Shown here: positions 11,594-25,265 of the stretch, piece after piece
Position numbering within the stretch: position 1 is the stretch's first letter
Layout: each line of letters starts with the position of its first letter
From: Candolleomyces eurysporus
Taxonomy: Eukaryota; Basidiomycota; Agaricomycetes; Agaricales; Psathyrellaceae
Length of the DNA stretch: 50,779 nucleotides
Direction of reading: 5' to 3'
Assembly: GCA_027579435.1 (NCBI GenBank)
Contig: JANBPK010001092.1
Coordinates: forward strand, 1-50,779
Translations under genes and position numbers: made by a program
Notes under the pieces: model-generated
Database searches by the model: none
What the model was told of the DNA's origin: nothing
The model's input: the letters and a program-made list of their open reading frames with translations, nothing else

Positions 11594-12423
11594 TCAACCG
11601 CCGATCTGGGTGAGGATGAAGTTGGCAGCAGGAGTCTGGTACCTGCTCAGATAGGTGAGATGGACGGCCGTGTCCAGGCCAGAGTCGCAAAAGGTATCGC
11701 CAAAGTCGCAGTAGTTCTGAATTCGAGGTTGGAGCGTAGCACTATACTCCTGCGAGGCGAGGCGGGGGAACATGCCCTCACGAAGGAGACCCGTTGCCGT
11801 GCCCAGGTTGTACGGGGCGCGCTTGGTGCGACGAGGATCACCCATCTGGACGATCGCAACCACTGGAAGGAGGAAGAAGGAAGATAGGTTAGAGGTTTGT
11901 TGGTAAACTAATGGATATCTGTAGACAGACCTTTGTTCGAGATACTCGCAGGCACAGGATCAGTCCTGGCGCCGAGGAGTCCTCCACCACCTCCTGCAAC
12001 TGCATCGCCAACAATATGGGCACCCTATGCGAAGAGACATGCTTAACACCGACAGTTTGGTCTCAGCAGAAATGAAATCCATACCTGCGAATACCCGACC
12101 AGAACAATCTTCTGGTTAGGGCACCGATTGACTTGGTTCGTCAACAAAGTTTTGGTGGCAGCAGTGCCCTGAGCGGAGCTACTAGCGTAGTTGGTAAGGG
12201 TGGCTGGGTAATCGACGCTCGACGTCGAAACTGTCTGCGAGCTCTGCTGTTGCACCTGCGTAACCAGTGCACCGATAATTCCAGGACCGGAAGGCTCAGT
12301 AGAGGCACGACCAGCGATGACATGAACGGCGGCACAGCCGGTACCTGTGTGAGGTACGGCAGCAACTTTCGTCGCATATAGAGATACGAGGAAGACAAGG
12401 GGAGCAAGGAGTTTAGAGACCAT
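11594..12423 (-). CDS. Secreted cutinase / acetylxylan esterase (CE5)
   Basis: Serine esterase of the cutinase family, predicted to be exported and to hydrolyse cutin-like polyesters or acetylated xylan. Three exons: exon 1 starts at 12423 with a clear signal peptide (MVSKLLAPLVFLVSLYATKVAA), then TGCAAVHVIAGRASTEPSG, and ends in the nucleophile motif VLVGYSQ. Exon 2 supplies GAHIVGDAV. Exon 3 (from 11863) has MGDPRR, then YCDFGDTFCDSG with the catalytic Asp between two disulfide cysteines, and the catalytic His in AVHLTYL. Serine, aspartate and histidine of the triad are all present, and total length is a little over 230 aa, usual for the family. Nothing in the sequence separates cutinase from acetylxylan esterase activity. 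No carbohydrate-binding module is present. Confidence 0.92.
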
Positions 12424-13175
12424 CGTCTGTGGAGTATTTTGATGTCGATGAGGGAGGTTTAACTGACCTCTTGCACTCGAACAATCAAGCCTTTATACCT
12501 GTACTGACCCGAATATTCAGGTCGGGCACCGACGTAGACCAAGCTCGGTAGCAGACATGTTTAGCCGCCTGCAGTGCCGCCATGCAAGGCCACTCCACGA
12601 AAGGAGGATGCTTCGGACAAGGTGCTTCGGGTGCTATTGCCAAATCCTTCTCGTAGTTTAGTTCCAATGCCAGGAAAACGTTTGACTTTGCGGGTATCCA
12701 GGTAGACCATCACTCGACGACCGACTGCGCTGGATGCTGTGTCGGGTGCTGACAAGTATTGAATACTGCTTGTTGAATGAGTGAGGTTGTGTCAAAATAT
12801 ATCTGGGGAAGCAACTATAAGTATAACCGCAAAGCGGGTCGGTTGCAAAAATCACATCCGAAGCCTCGAGACGGTAACGGAAGAATAGAAGCAGGTGACC
12901 TCGAAATTTCAATTTGTACATTTTTTTNGAATATACAACATGTAGCTCTTTAAGAGATGAAGAATGAGAGGGATGACGAGAATGAACAATAAACCCCAAT
13001 CCCAAAAGCAGGTCAGATACGCTAAATAGATAAATGGATAAATTAGTATCAAAATAAAGAGGACAAATTTTGAAGAGAAAGAAGGGATCAATGCCGCGAA
13101 GCAATTGCAGTGAGGAGGATGTCATAGTCGATATGCGCGGCTGGAACAGATAATCCGTCAATACAGCCAAAACAA
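12424..13175. other. Intergenic: cutinase promoter and VSB1-like 3' region
   Basis: Right of the cutinase start, 752 bp without a recognisable gene. One N (12928) follows a T7 run. Hydrophobic minus-strand frames between 12,909 and 13,091 come from A/T-rich sequence. A possible extra C-terminal exon of the transporter lies at about 13,090-13,145 after a splice-like CAG, but no phase-consistent join was found. Confidence 0.4.
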
Positions 13176-16100
13176 TCACCCATTTATCAACGCACCTTTT
13201 AAGACGAACTGGAGGAAAATCCTGGCAAGCTCCGGTTGCTCGATTTGCAGCTTATGCAGATTCGCACTGCTGAGCTTCCACAGGACACCAGCATGCTCCA
13301 CAACAGCAGTGCAGTTCCGTGGACTATTCGCCAAGGCCGAGAGCTCGCCAGCAATAGTTCCAGCAACCATCGACTCCTCGAAGTCCTGAGCTGGGTTTTG
13401 AAACCTATAAATGGCTCTAACGAGCCCGGATTCCAAGATGTACAACCCGTCGGGTTGATCGCCCTGCTTCCAAAGGACATAGTTGGGGGGAACTGGTATG
13501 CGGTCGAAGTAAAGCGAGATTGGTGCGAATTGCTGGGGATTGATAACGCCGTACGATGAGAAGGCCTTGATGATGGTATTGAGTGGTTCCGATGACAAGG
13601 CTTGCTCCTGGTGCGTCGCGAGCTCTGAAATTGATCAAAATCAGTTATTTGCATTGGCTAGCAGGCTCAAGGCCAACGTACCGGAAGCAATGGTACGCTC
13701 CCCAGCTTCACGAATATGGGATCGCCTGGGAGATGCGACAAATGATCCAATGAATAGACGGCCTTCGTCAGTCTGCCTGCGAACAGGTACCGCTATAAAA
13801 CACAATCAGCGTAAGCAAAAGCAAGAGATAACGGGCATAAGCACTGACCAAAGGCAGTCGCAATCTCGTGCTTCTGCTGTCTATACCACGTTCGTAAATA
13901 GACATTTTCCGTCCCTGCCACCGTTCGCCATTAGTCACGGTCCCTTCTTCACGGGGAGACAAAACTCACATTCCATGGCATCATTGAAAGACGCAAACAA
14001 CTCCACCCTTTCGGCAGAAAGTAGTCCGACACTATCAAGCGCTTTTCCAACGGGAGAATCGACTTCGAATCCTGAGAAGACCAGCGTGATGCACTTGGCG
14101 GTAATAAGCCGCTCCACCCGAACCAGAGCTTCCGCAGAGGACATGTCCACCCCTGCAACGTTTGCGAAATCGAGAACCAGGAATTGAACTGGATTCTTCT
14201 GGTAAGAAGGCCCGTCAATCAAGTCCCGGATAGCTTCTTCGACGTATGTGATCGTGCCGAAAAACAGGAAGCCTGTGCCCACGATATTGAACATGAGTGA
14301 ACTGGAATTATCGATGGTGTCGCTCACCTTGGAGCCTAATGACCGTAGTCTGCCTGGCCACTTCTCTGATGTACGCACGCTGGAAGCTTGGACGACGGAC
14401 TGCAGACATGGCGGTGTCTCCCGTGAATATCGAGCGAATACTGCGTCGATGGGAGTTTTGAACAACGAAGAAGAAACCTGCAAATTTGGTGAGCCTTCGG
14501 AATTCGCAATACCCAAGGGAATCGTCTTACAGCTAACGATGATTCCGAATACTACCCCAATAACGAAGTCCCACACGGTCATGCAAACCATGATACTGAC
14601 TATTGTGATGTACTCGGTCCTGAAAGGCTCGTTAGTGTTGTGATAGCACGTCTAACATCCGAGACTTACGTGCTTGTCCTATGCCGAGTGTCCCACAACG
14701 CTTCTTTGACCAGGTCATAGCCAAGAACGAAAATGAGCGCCCCAACGACCATCACAGCTGGAGAGAGATGTCAGATCGAGCTACTCGATGCATGTCAGTA
14801 CTCACGGAGATAGGCGATAGGTCCCGTTCCAATTACGAGCAGGCCAACCGTTGCAACCGCGAGAAGGAAGCTAGCGATTCTTGTAGTTCCTCCTACTCGA
14901 TAGAACCTGCAAACATACACAATCAATAACTGAAGGTAGGGTGGGATAGGAATCAGGACCCACAAAAGAGTGTTGACATAGACGAGGTAATTGGGGCTAG
15001 GGTGTCCGACAGATCAGAGATATCCACAGGAAGAAATCACACCAACGACATACACAGTGCCAACGAGACCGGATAGTAGGTTCGAATAACCATGCGCAAT
15101 GAGCTCTTTGTCCGTATTGACATCCATGTCAAGTGAGACGGCTGTGGATTTTAGGGTCAGCGTGTGCTCTTGGTGCGGCCATAATTTTACTGACCAAGCG
15201 CCGGAACATTGAGAGGCGGATGCAAGATGTTGAAGAACAGCCTTCGAAGGTCTTCGTCAATTTCGATAGCACCAAATGATCGGAGTGAAGGCAACTCACA
15301 ACGCAAACTGAGTTGGCAAAGTCGACCACAAAGCACTGAACCAAACATAACGGAAATCTACAAATCAAAAATAAGATTCCACACCATGGCTTTCGAGGAA
15401 AAGCGGACGCACCGAGGTAGGAATAGAACTGATACCAGTGTTCACCAGCTGTAACCCCAACATCAAACAGCCACCCATCCTTCCGCAAAACTCCAAGATC
15501 AAACCTGCCAGCAGCAACGACGATGTAGAATATCAAAGGAATGACGGTAAAAACTGTCAAACATAATGTCAGTCGACCTAAACATGACCTCGAAATTCAC
15601 AAAAAGAAGAAGCAACATACAGAGAGGGAATATTAGTTGATGATGATACTTCTGCGTGATAATTCTCAAAAGAATGGCAAGGGCCAACGGAAGCGCCCAT
15701 AGAATCAAGTTGTGGGTCTCAAACATGAGGTGGATGGTCTCCCAGCTCATGGTGAAGTCATCATCTGGTATCCGCAAACATACGGCAAGCCTAGGTCAAA
15801 TGGTCAGCCCCGTGCCAGTCCCTATTAGAAGCAAGGACAACTCACCCGGTGATAATCAGAAAGACACCAACACCGCCGATACATCTGTGAGGAGCAGTGT
15901 TACTTCATAGTGGCGAGGTGATGCCGACATGACGTACCCCACAAGGATATGCCGAGGGAAGAATCCCACTACGACCCCCAGCTTCAGTTTCCCGAGCAGA
16001 AGGAACGTAAGTCCTGAGATCCGCGACAGCGAAGGGTGTCAGCGGTGTGATCATCTGAGCGCAGAGGTAGCCCACTGACCAGTAAGCAAGGAGCTGAACG

Positions 16101-18426
16101 CATAAGCGACGAGAGTCGTGGCAATAATAGCCTCGGGGTTCTCTTCTCCGATCTGGCTGGCGATACTGTTGGCGAGGATATGAAAGAAAGGCTGTTCCAC
16201 GTCAGAACACACGAAGCAACGCGGGGTAATGAATGACCTATGTCTAGAAATAGACTTACGACGACTTCGATCATCATACTGCCATTCGCACCGGCAAACC
16301 CGCTTCCACCAAGGGTGTAGATGAGTTGGGAAACGATGGCCGTGACGAAGAACATGGACACGCCCATCGGACCTAACCCAGAGAAGACCCCCGTTGCGGG
16401 GAAGATGATCATACCATCTGAATTTCCAAAAAANGAGATGTTAGAAACTCGAGCCGCAAATCATCGGACGGCACTCACAAGAAACGCCATCAAGGATGTT
16501 CAGCAGACACCCCAGGAGGACGGCGGGTATCGAGGTAAGAGCCGTCTTCAGATGATCTGGGGACAGAGGATCAAGCTGAGCGACCCGTTCGCCGACTTGC
16601 TTCACAGTCTTCTTCACGGACGTCGGTCCGAGGTTTTGTTGAAATGAGTGAAATCGTTCACGCCAGGTGATACTTGCGTCCAGCGAGCCATTGGCCTTAC
16701 CAGGGGCGAGGCCGACAAAGGAAGGAGGAATGCCCGAATCGAGAGCATCATGCGTCCGGGTAGGTGAAGTATCCCGTTGGCCTGTTGAGTGAATTAACAG
16801 CGGGGTAGTCTCATTGGGAATGGAAGCTGTGATGTCATCACTGGAAAGCTGGTGCCGCATAGGAGGGGTGGGCGGCGAAAGCGAATGGGAGAGGGCGCTG
16901 CGCTCTGGACTGTAGCTAGGATCGCGCCAATGAACGTGGGTGCGAGCTTGAGCTTCAAGAGGTCCTCGTCGACCTTGTCTGATGTCTGGGTTATCAGAAA
17001 CGTTCGTTGACGAATGTTTAGCAGATAGGCGGAGATCAGCGCGGCCCAAGGGAGAAGCGAGCGGTCTCGGTAAAGGGCGTGGGGTGCCGGTGGGGGTGGG
17101 TGTCGCGTCNGAGTCAGCGACGGGGGGTTGCCCCGACTCCTGAGTAGAGGAAGTGGAAGATGATGATGAAGAGGCGGATTGTGGACGTAGCAGTGATAGA
17201 CCAGATGGTTTTTGGCGTTGTTTCCGCGCTGAAGGCTGTGAGAGATTGTCGGTTGCTTCACCGAAATCGCCGTGTTCTGTCGATGATCGTGAACCCGTCA
17301 GTGATTCTGTTACATCACCAGACCGTAATGATGGGATGGAAGATTCGAGTTTGGAGTCTTCAGAGGGAGGCAGCGACGTCGTAGACTGCGTCAAAAGGGA
17401 TGGAGAAGATGCGCGTGAGGTTGGCTCCGGCTCGTGAATAGATTCAGGTTGAGATGGTGGGGCACGGGGGGNAAGATGAAACTCCCTTCTTCCTGAGTGG
17501 TCTCCAGATTCGGTCGGATACTCGAAGAAGAGGGTTGTCTGGGTGGACGCTGGATCTGACTGAGAGACGTGATTGAGGCGAAGGAAGAAGGCCCTGGCAT
17601 AATGGACAGCTCCATGGTCGTCTGACGGATTGTATCTTGAGAGTGAGTGTGGGGTAGTCCAGGGTGGAGGAAGCCCGAGGAGCTACCGCTCAATATACTG
17701 GCATTATAAGAGCGTGGCTGAAGGAGGCTGAGGAGGAAAGAACAAAGCTTAATTAGTTGCCGATTGATATGGGAACAGCGGAAGAGGTGCAAGAAACAAA
17801 GGGACGGGGTCTCGTGCGACTAGATGCTGTCGGACAAGGGTCATTCAAGATTCGAATCGCGAGCTCGGTGAGCACGCTCAGCGGACAAACGTGCAGAAGC
17901 ACAACAGAACAGTTGTTGGCAGAGAATGAGGTCAGATGGCGCGAGCAGGTGATGCAAGTAGCAGTTTAAATGAAAATGGTCCCTCGATGCCATAAATGCA
18001 TGGGAAGAAGACTCCAAGAGCCGTCGAAGAAAAAATGAGGAATAACTCACCCTGCCCTGCTCAGTGGAGATTCGTTCGTAACTGGGGTCAGATGGACGCC
18101 AGATTCGCGCCCATAAACACTGCGAGGGGTACCTTCTCGATCTCCTATAAACCTCGCAGTCAATGCCACCAATGCCACCATAGACAGAGAAAATAGCAAA
18201 TACCTCCGTCTTCGAAAAGAGCCCTATAGAATTCGTCACTTGACCCTCCATTTTGAGCTTGAAGTGGTCCTGAGGTCGATCCCTCCTCCTCGGCATCGTT
18301 GGCAGGCTCCGACCTCCGGAAATCGCTGAATCTCTGTTGCATAAAGTTCCAAAAGAGCGAAAAAGGCTCTGAGGATGATGGTGGAGTGAAAGAAAGGGGA
18401 TTCCCAGCATTTACATTGGCACTCAT
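13176..18426 (-). CDS. VSB1: VSB1/YGR125W-like SulP transporter with STAS and cNMP-binding-like domains
   Basis: Large SulP-family membrane protein. The yeast relative (Vsb1, Ygr125w) acts at the vacuole in basic amino acid storage. Proposed N-terminus: MSANVNAG at 18426 and an EFYRALFEDGG..SPLSRAG exon pair, then a ~310-nt intron with a perfect GG/GTGAGT donor joined in phase to GLLQPRSYNAS near 17,735. The long disordered Ser/Pro region runs to 16,660. Transport domain: LLGCLLNILDGVSYGMIIFP near 16,450, GGSGFAGANGSMMIEVV, FFPRHILVG near 15,950, GRFDLGVLRKDGWLFD near 15,490, HPPLNVPALAVSLDMDVN near 15,170, then SulP spans to 14,550. STAS domain at about 14,200-13,980 (FLVLDFANVAGVDMSSAEAL). 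cNMP-binding-like fold at 13,560-13,176 (LWKQGDQPDGLYILESG). The frame is broken at the N at 17472 in a C-rich run, likely an assembly error. If the 5' exons are separate, the start is the ATG at 17615. Confidence 0.82.
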
Positions 18427-18603
18427 AGTTTTCCCGAGAGGGAGATAAGAGATAGGCGGTTGCGGGTTGTCCAAGCCTCAAACTAACGGCCCACGGCTAG
18501 CTCCAACAAGAAATCGCACACGTGATCGTTATCCATCAGGAAGGAGCGTTGCTCACCATCGTGCACGACGCCAAACGCCCCTTGCTCACCGTTCTCCACG
18601 ACG
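18427..18603. promoter_or_regulatory. Short divergent promoter, VSB1-like / CFIm25
   Basis: Only 177 bp separate the proposed VSB1-like start (18426, minus) from the CFIm25 start (18604, plus). The left edge of the large duplication falls inside it at 18,495, so arm 2 inherited only the CFIm25-proximal ~109 bp. No TATA box is obvious. Confidence 0.5.
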
Positions 18604-19941
<1,338 letters not shown>

Positions 19942-21204
19942 GGCGTTCCTCTTTGGGCATTCTCTTTCTATTGCACCCCTGCACGCCGTCTTGGAACGGC
20001 GTTTTTGTTAGCTTGTAGACCTGGTCTCGCTGTTGTCACCTAGTATCAGATATTGTTATTTCCTGTCTTTGCACTTTCCTCTAATAGCAAACCGTCATCT
20101 GTATTTGTTAGTATTCAATCTCTCATGAATCGCAATACTCCTGGTATCCGCACGACCTTTTTCGTTGGAAACGCATTCTCGATTTTTAATTCAGCTCAAT
20201 GGGAGAAAAGGCAAGTGCCAAAGCGGAAATATATTCAAATATCATTGTACAGAAATAGATAAGATGGTAGAAGGATCCCACCTGCTATACAAGTCTGTTC
20301 CACATGACAGTTACCCAGCCAACTGGTCCTCAAGCTTGCATACTATATGGATGTAGTGGACAGCATAAGCGATGTGGAGGCTGTAGAAATGGCATTCAAA
20401 ATTGCCAAGCCTTTGGATATTCTTTGCAACTCCACAGGCTCCAGCAATGATGCTGCCACTACAAGGGTGAAGAACTTGAACTATGTCCAGTTCAATGGAG
20501 ATGTTGTGCTGGTAGCACCATTGGGTAACTGACATTTGCATGTTTTCAATAGGATGGGACACCAGTTAATCTATTCAGTGGAAAGCAGCAATTGTGCTTT
20601 GGTCTATCTTTGCACACCTTTGGTTGGCTTTGACAGCTGTTACCATTGCCCTTGAACCTACTCTCCTTTCCACTGTGGCATAATGGAAATATTGCATGCC
20701 AGACTCAGAGCTGAAANGTTGCCAACAACTCAGAATAAAAAAGACAGGTGATAGCAAGGGCCAGGGAACATTGGATATGTGGGCCATAGGGTGGCACAAC
20801 AGTGATGTTTCCCAGTATATTGTTTTGTCAAATATGTCTTTTATCCTCAGCTTCTTTTTTTTTTGCTATGAATAGGTTTTCCAAATTTTTAAGAATTGAG
20901 TTCAGGCAATAGATATCATTGTCCCATCTTATCCATCTTATAAGGGCTTACCTTGACATAAAAGTATATCTATGTCCATTAATTAATGAAAACACCAAAA
21001 ATCTAAAGTTCTAATTCAACAGTAAAACTAAGAAGGCTAAATTCCTGGCCTACCCACTACACCAACAGGAATATAACCTCTGCTGCTAGCAAGTATATGT
21101 GTACACTATCAGAACCATAGTAAGCCAGTGGTTTTACACCAACTACAAGTACATAGTAAATCCAAAGACTAATTGAAAAAGTATAGAATGAAGAATTAGC
21201 AAGG
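19942..21204. other. CFIm25 to NLR intergenic (arm 1), small conserved open frame inside
   Basis: This 1.26 kb is duplicated in arm 2. It becomes AT-rich and nearly free of CpG from about 20,220 on. One 61-codon frame at 20,347-20,532 (+), starting MDVVDSISD, stays open in arm 2 with about eight residue changes and loss of the ATG; I cannot assign it. A 64-codon hydrophobic frame at 21,057-21,251 (-) could be an alternative last exon of the NLR gene, spliced from the GTGACC overlapping its stop. Confidence 0.45.
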
Positions 21205-24200
21205 TCACTCAGCTGAGAAATGGGAAATGTCAAGAATATAAACTTGGCCATTGTGAAGGCCTACTGCTGCTAAGGTAAAATTTGAGTTGAAGGAAACAAT
21301 AGAAACTTCCCAACTGGATGGAAAGTAGATGATTGGGGTAACTGATAACTGCACAAAAGGATCAAGAAATGTCACACAATACAACCCAAAAAGAGTGAGG
21401 GAAGCTTGGGAATATACATAAAAATGCAAAGATGCTTTAAAGTTGACAGCAGAAAGCCTGTGCTCTGAGATTGCTGAGAGTGTCCATTTTTGACTGTCCC
21501 ACAGATACATTCTTCCCTGGCATTGCGAGAACAGCCTCTGTCCATCAGGTGAAAAGGCAACGTGGATCACCTTGCCAGCATGGCCTGCCAGAGTTCCAAG
21601 AGCAGCACCTGTCTGGCTGTTCCACAGGCACACTGTGTTGTCTGAAGATGCTGAGGCCAGCCTCTGTCCATCAGGTGAAAAGGCAACATAGATCACCTTA
21701 CCAGAATGGCCTTCCAGAGTTCCAAGAGCAGCACCTGTCTGGCTGTTCCACAGGCACACTGTGTTGTCATGAGATGCTGAGGCCAGCCTCTGTCCATCAG
21801 GTGAAAAGGCAACATGGCTCACATAGTCAGAATGGCCATGCAAAACTGCAAGTTCTGATGGCCAGAAGCTGGCATGACCAGTGACAAGTTTTGTTCTTTC
21901 AATGTTATTTGCATATAATTTGTATATGCTTGATAATTTAGGTGCAAAAGAAATGCATGACCAAAAGACATGGAGTGGTGAGTGCTTAACTGTATTGCCA
22001 TATAATAAAACAAATCTCTGGACATCTTGGACTACTTCTTGAATTTCTTGCAAGTCATGACAGCTTGTCTATTAGGATGTAAGCTCTTTGCATCATCTGT
22101 TAATTGTGAATAACTCACCAAAACTGCTAGAGCTGTTTGCATGCTGTGATAGGCAGTATCCAGCTCCTTGGAATAAGCCAAAGCTTCAAGCCAGTGTAGT
22201 AAATGAATGTTGGCAAACTCTGTAAGTAGTTGCTTGATATCTTCATCCAAAGACCTGAGGGTGCTCTTGTCCAAATGGGTGGCCCAATGGCAGATAGCAT
22301 ATTTTAACCCTTGGGTTAGCTTTTCTTTGTTCAGGTTTGGCAAATCAGCAAGGTCTTTGTACTGATCTGCAGGAGATACTTGGCAGATATTAAATTGGAG
22401 TTGCTGATTCATAGTTTGCAAGCAGCATTTAGCTAGATGCAGATGCCAGTCTTGTTCTCTGACAAAATATTCTTTAGATTGGCCAGCATTTGTGACAAAG
22501 TCAGCAAATGATTTATGATGGATTTTATGGGTTGGATTAGGCCCATCATTCACTGGAGCAAGCACTGCATGCAAGTTTGCTAAGATGGAAGTGAGCTCAT
22601 CAGACTCTATGCCTAGTAGGTTTGCCAAGCTTTCAATAGGAAGAGGGTACTGAAGGACAACAAGAGTTCCAATGGCTGTTTTAAAGCTGGCCATCCAGTC
22701 ATCATAGTCTTCTGGAGGTTTAGCACTATTGAGCACCTGCATATACAGAGAGGTAATTGCATTGGCTGGTTTGATGCTCAAAATAGCATCAAGTTGGCGC
22801 TTTGGGTTGAGGTGCTTTCTATCAAGAATAGCCTTTACAGCAGTAGAGGCAAATATGAAAAGCCTGTCTGCAACCTGAACAAGCTTTCCTTTCTCCTCCT
22901 CTGTAGGAACCCAAGATGCACATTTCATCCCCATGAAAGTTTTTTTGTATGTTCAAAGATGACAGGCAGTGATTGAGATACAGATTGATGTCAGAGTCTA
23001 CAATCAGAGCTTCAATATTCTGAAGATGAAAGCAGCTAGCCAAAGATGTGTTTTGATACTGATCTCTCAGCACCAGCTCTGGTCGAGCAGTGAGAAAGAC
23101 CTTGACCTTGGGCAGTGGAGAAAGTGAATGTATGATTAGACTCAACACAGCTAAGGCATCATGTTCAACACATTCATCCAGGGCATCAAAGACAAAGATA
23201 AGAGGTGTTGCTCTTTGCTTGAGCATATTGCAAAGAGGCTCAGCCACAAGAGTGGAAAACTGCTCTGGGATAACCTTGTGCAGGCTTCCAGGATGATTGT
23301 CAATTGCAGTAGCAATGGCTTCTCTGTAGGAAGGATTGCAGCAAGCAAGCTGATGAGCAATAGTGTGCACAAAGTTATCAGCATACTGTTGCTCAGCATG
23401 ATCACAAGAGAAGAAGAAGCTAGCCCCAAGAGAGTTGATATCATGAGCACGCTTGGCCACTGTTTTAGTGACAGTGGATTTCCCAATCCCAGCAATCCCA
23501 TCAAGGACATAGATAGGTTTCCCCAGTTTCAGGTCCATCCAATGCAGTGTCGCTCATCCAGCGGCCAATGCCAGCTAGGAGCTTCACCTGGGTGCCCTCG
23601 AAGCATGTGTCGACCTTTGTGAGAGCCTGCAAGTCATATGCAGCACTAGGAACATTCTTCAATTTATCCAGAGCCGCGTTCTATCATAATGGTCAACGCA
23701 TATCAAGAGAAATGGCTTCCAAACTGCCCACCTTGAAATGTCTGTCCACAGTAATGCACAGCTTTGACATCCACCCTTCTTGGTCTTTGACCGTTTGGCG
23801 GATGTCGCTCAGGACAAGAGCGCCTGCAATGAGGTTCTCAATCTACATAGCCATCAGNCCCCCCGTATTGTAGAAGCTGAATTGCATTTACCCAGAAGCA
23901 TTGGAACACTTGATCAATTTGCTGGTTTGCCTTCTTTAGAGCCTCTGTGTCATCCTCCACCAGGATATACGCCGTAATTCCTGTCGACTTCTTCACCGCT
24001 GTGTCCATAAGGGTATCAGATATTCCCCTAGCATTGATATTGATGAGATGCTGCCTGGGCTTGACGCAAAATGAGAAGTACTTCAAGAGACGGCCAATAC
24101 TATCTCTCAGATCATCTGACAGCAATCCTGCATCTTGTCCCTTAATCGCATTCACCAGACTTTCATTGAGGAGGTTGCAACTCATCTTCAGATCCTCCAT

Positions 24201-25183
24201 CTCTTCTTTGTTTGAGTTCACTTGCTACGGATTGTTAGCAAGGAATAATTATTGAAGGGGCAGGCTAACTTACCTCAAAGACATCAATAGCCTTCAAAAG
24301 CAGCTCAGCGGGGCCTTTGAAAGGGTCCGGGATAAAGGGAACCGCTCCTTGAAGTGTCTTCTTCAAAGCACCCGCGACGATACTCCAAGCCTTACTCGAG
24401 GGCGCTCCCAATGGGTTGGAATCCACCACACTTGCTCCTGCTTGACCAGCTCGGGGTGGCGACAAGGCTCCTGTGCCTTCACGCCCCATCTCTTTTTCTT
24501 CTCCAACGAGGCCAGGAATTGCAGGGGTAGGGGTGGCAATGGCAGTCGTCGATGGATTGATAGCTTCACAGGCTGTGATCAGGACAGGGCCCTCAGCTTG
24601 TACGAGGGTTGGCGCAAGGGCAGCGGGATTCTCCTGACCAACCTCTTGTGTAGCACCGAGAGCTAAAGCTGCGTTGTTATCTGGAGCAAGCAAGGTGTCA
24701 GAGCCACCCAAGGCAGGCTCCTGATCGAGTGGATTGTTGGTCTTCTGTGTCGTAGCCGTAGCAGAGGTGAGAGATGTCNCCAACCCCCTGAACTTCATCA
24801 GTGCCGGCGGTGGTGAGAGGAGCCATGAGCACAAGATAGGCTGCTTGGCCGAGTGCTAGAATTCCAGCTTGAGGCACAGTGATATCCAACCCAGCAGGGG
24901 TGCCAGTAGCAGCGACACCGACAATCGCCGCACCGCCAGTTCCACCGTCACTGGATCCAGCCTCTTGAGCTGTTCCTGCTCCTTTCTCCTTCGGCCCAAA
25001 GAGACGCCTAGCGTTGCCGACTCCCTTGTCCCATTTCTTCCCCATTTTCTCCCTCAATCTGGTCCTCTTTGAAGATCGGGTCCCACTACCACCGACAGGT
25101 GTCGCAGGGCAAGACGAAATTGGGGTATTGCGCTCTGAATCGCCGGCGGTGTTGTCTCCACAAGTTTTCATAGCTTCGGACAT
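21205..25183 (-). pseudogene. NACHT-WD40 NLR gene, copy 1 (frameshifted)
   Basis: Fungal NLR-type STAND protein, a class linked to non-self recognition and regulated cell death. From 25183: a Ser/Thr/Ala-rich N-terminal exon (MSEAMKTCGD), frame blurred by the N at 24779; a helical segment WSIVAGALKKTLQGAVPFIP near 24,380; a second helical exon (24,221-23,870); then the NACHT domain with P-loop GIAGIGKST near 23,480 and Walker B FVFDALDEC near 23,190, an all-helical arm, and three WD40 repeats ending in WNSQTGAALGTL or similar (21,850-21,480), with a last partial blade to 21205. Two breaks: compared with copy 2, 19 extra nt lie at about 23,525-23,550 just before the P-loop, and the A7 tract (T7 on +) at 22,940-22,946 is one base too long for the frame. 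The first does not look like a simple base-call error. Probably a pseudogene. Confidence 0.72.
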
Positions 25184-25265
25184 AGTTGCTGTTTGTTTGA
25201 AAAGTTGTGTAGAATCGCAAGATTTTGCAATGGATGGTAGTCCAGGTGATAGTAGCGGTTCAAGG

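Noticed and set aside
12909..13179. Hydrophobic minus-strand frames resembling a membrane protein
   Set aside because: A/T-rich 3' flank of the transporter with an N in the middle; no conserved motif and no start or splice support.
17153..17437. Plus-strand Asp/Ser-rich frames opposite the VSB1-like N-terminus
   Set aside because: Shadow of the Ser/Thr-rich disordered region on the minus strand.
18047..18426. A separate two-exon small gene beside VSB1
   Set aside because: Possible, but the phase-matched perfect donor at its end and the lack of its own family made a 5' part of the transporter more likely.
21057..21251. Hydrophobic last exon giving NLR copy 1 a membrane anchor
   Set aside because: A GT..AG join is possible and the frame is open in both arms, but the intron would be only about 40 nt and nothing else supports it; mentioned only as an alternative.
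21471..21884. Plus-strand Cys-rich repeat protein in the WD40 region
   Set aside because: It is the antisense of the three WD40 repeats; the repetition comes from the minus-strand gene.
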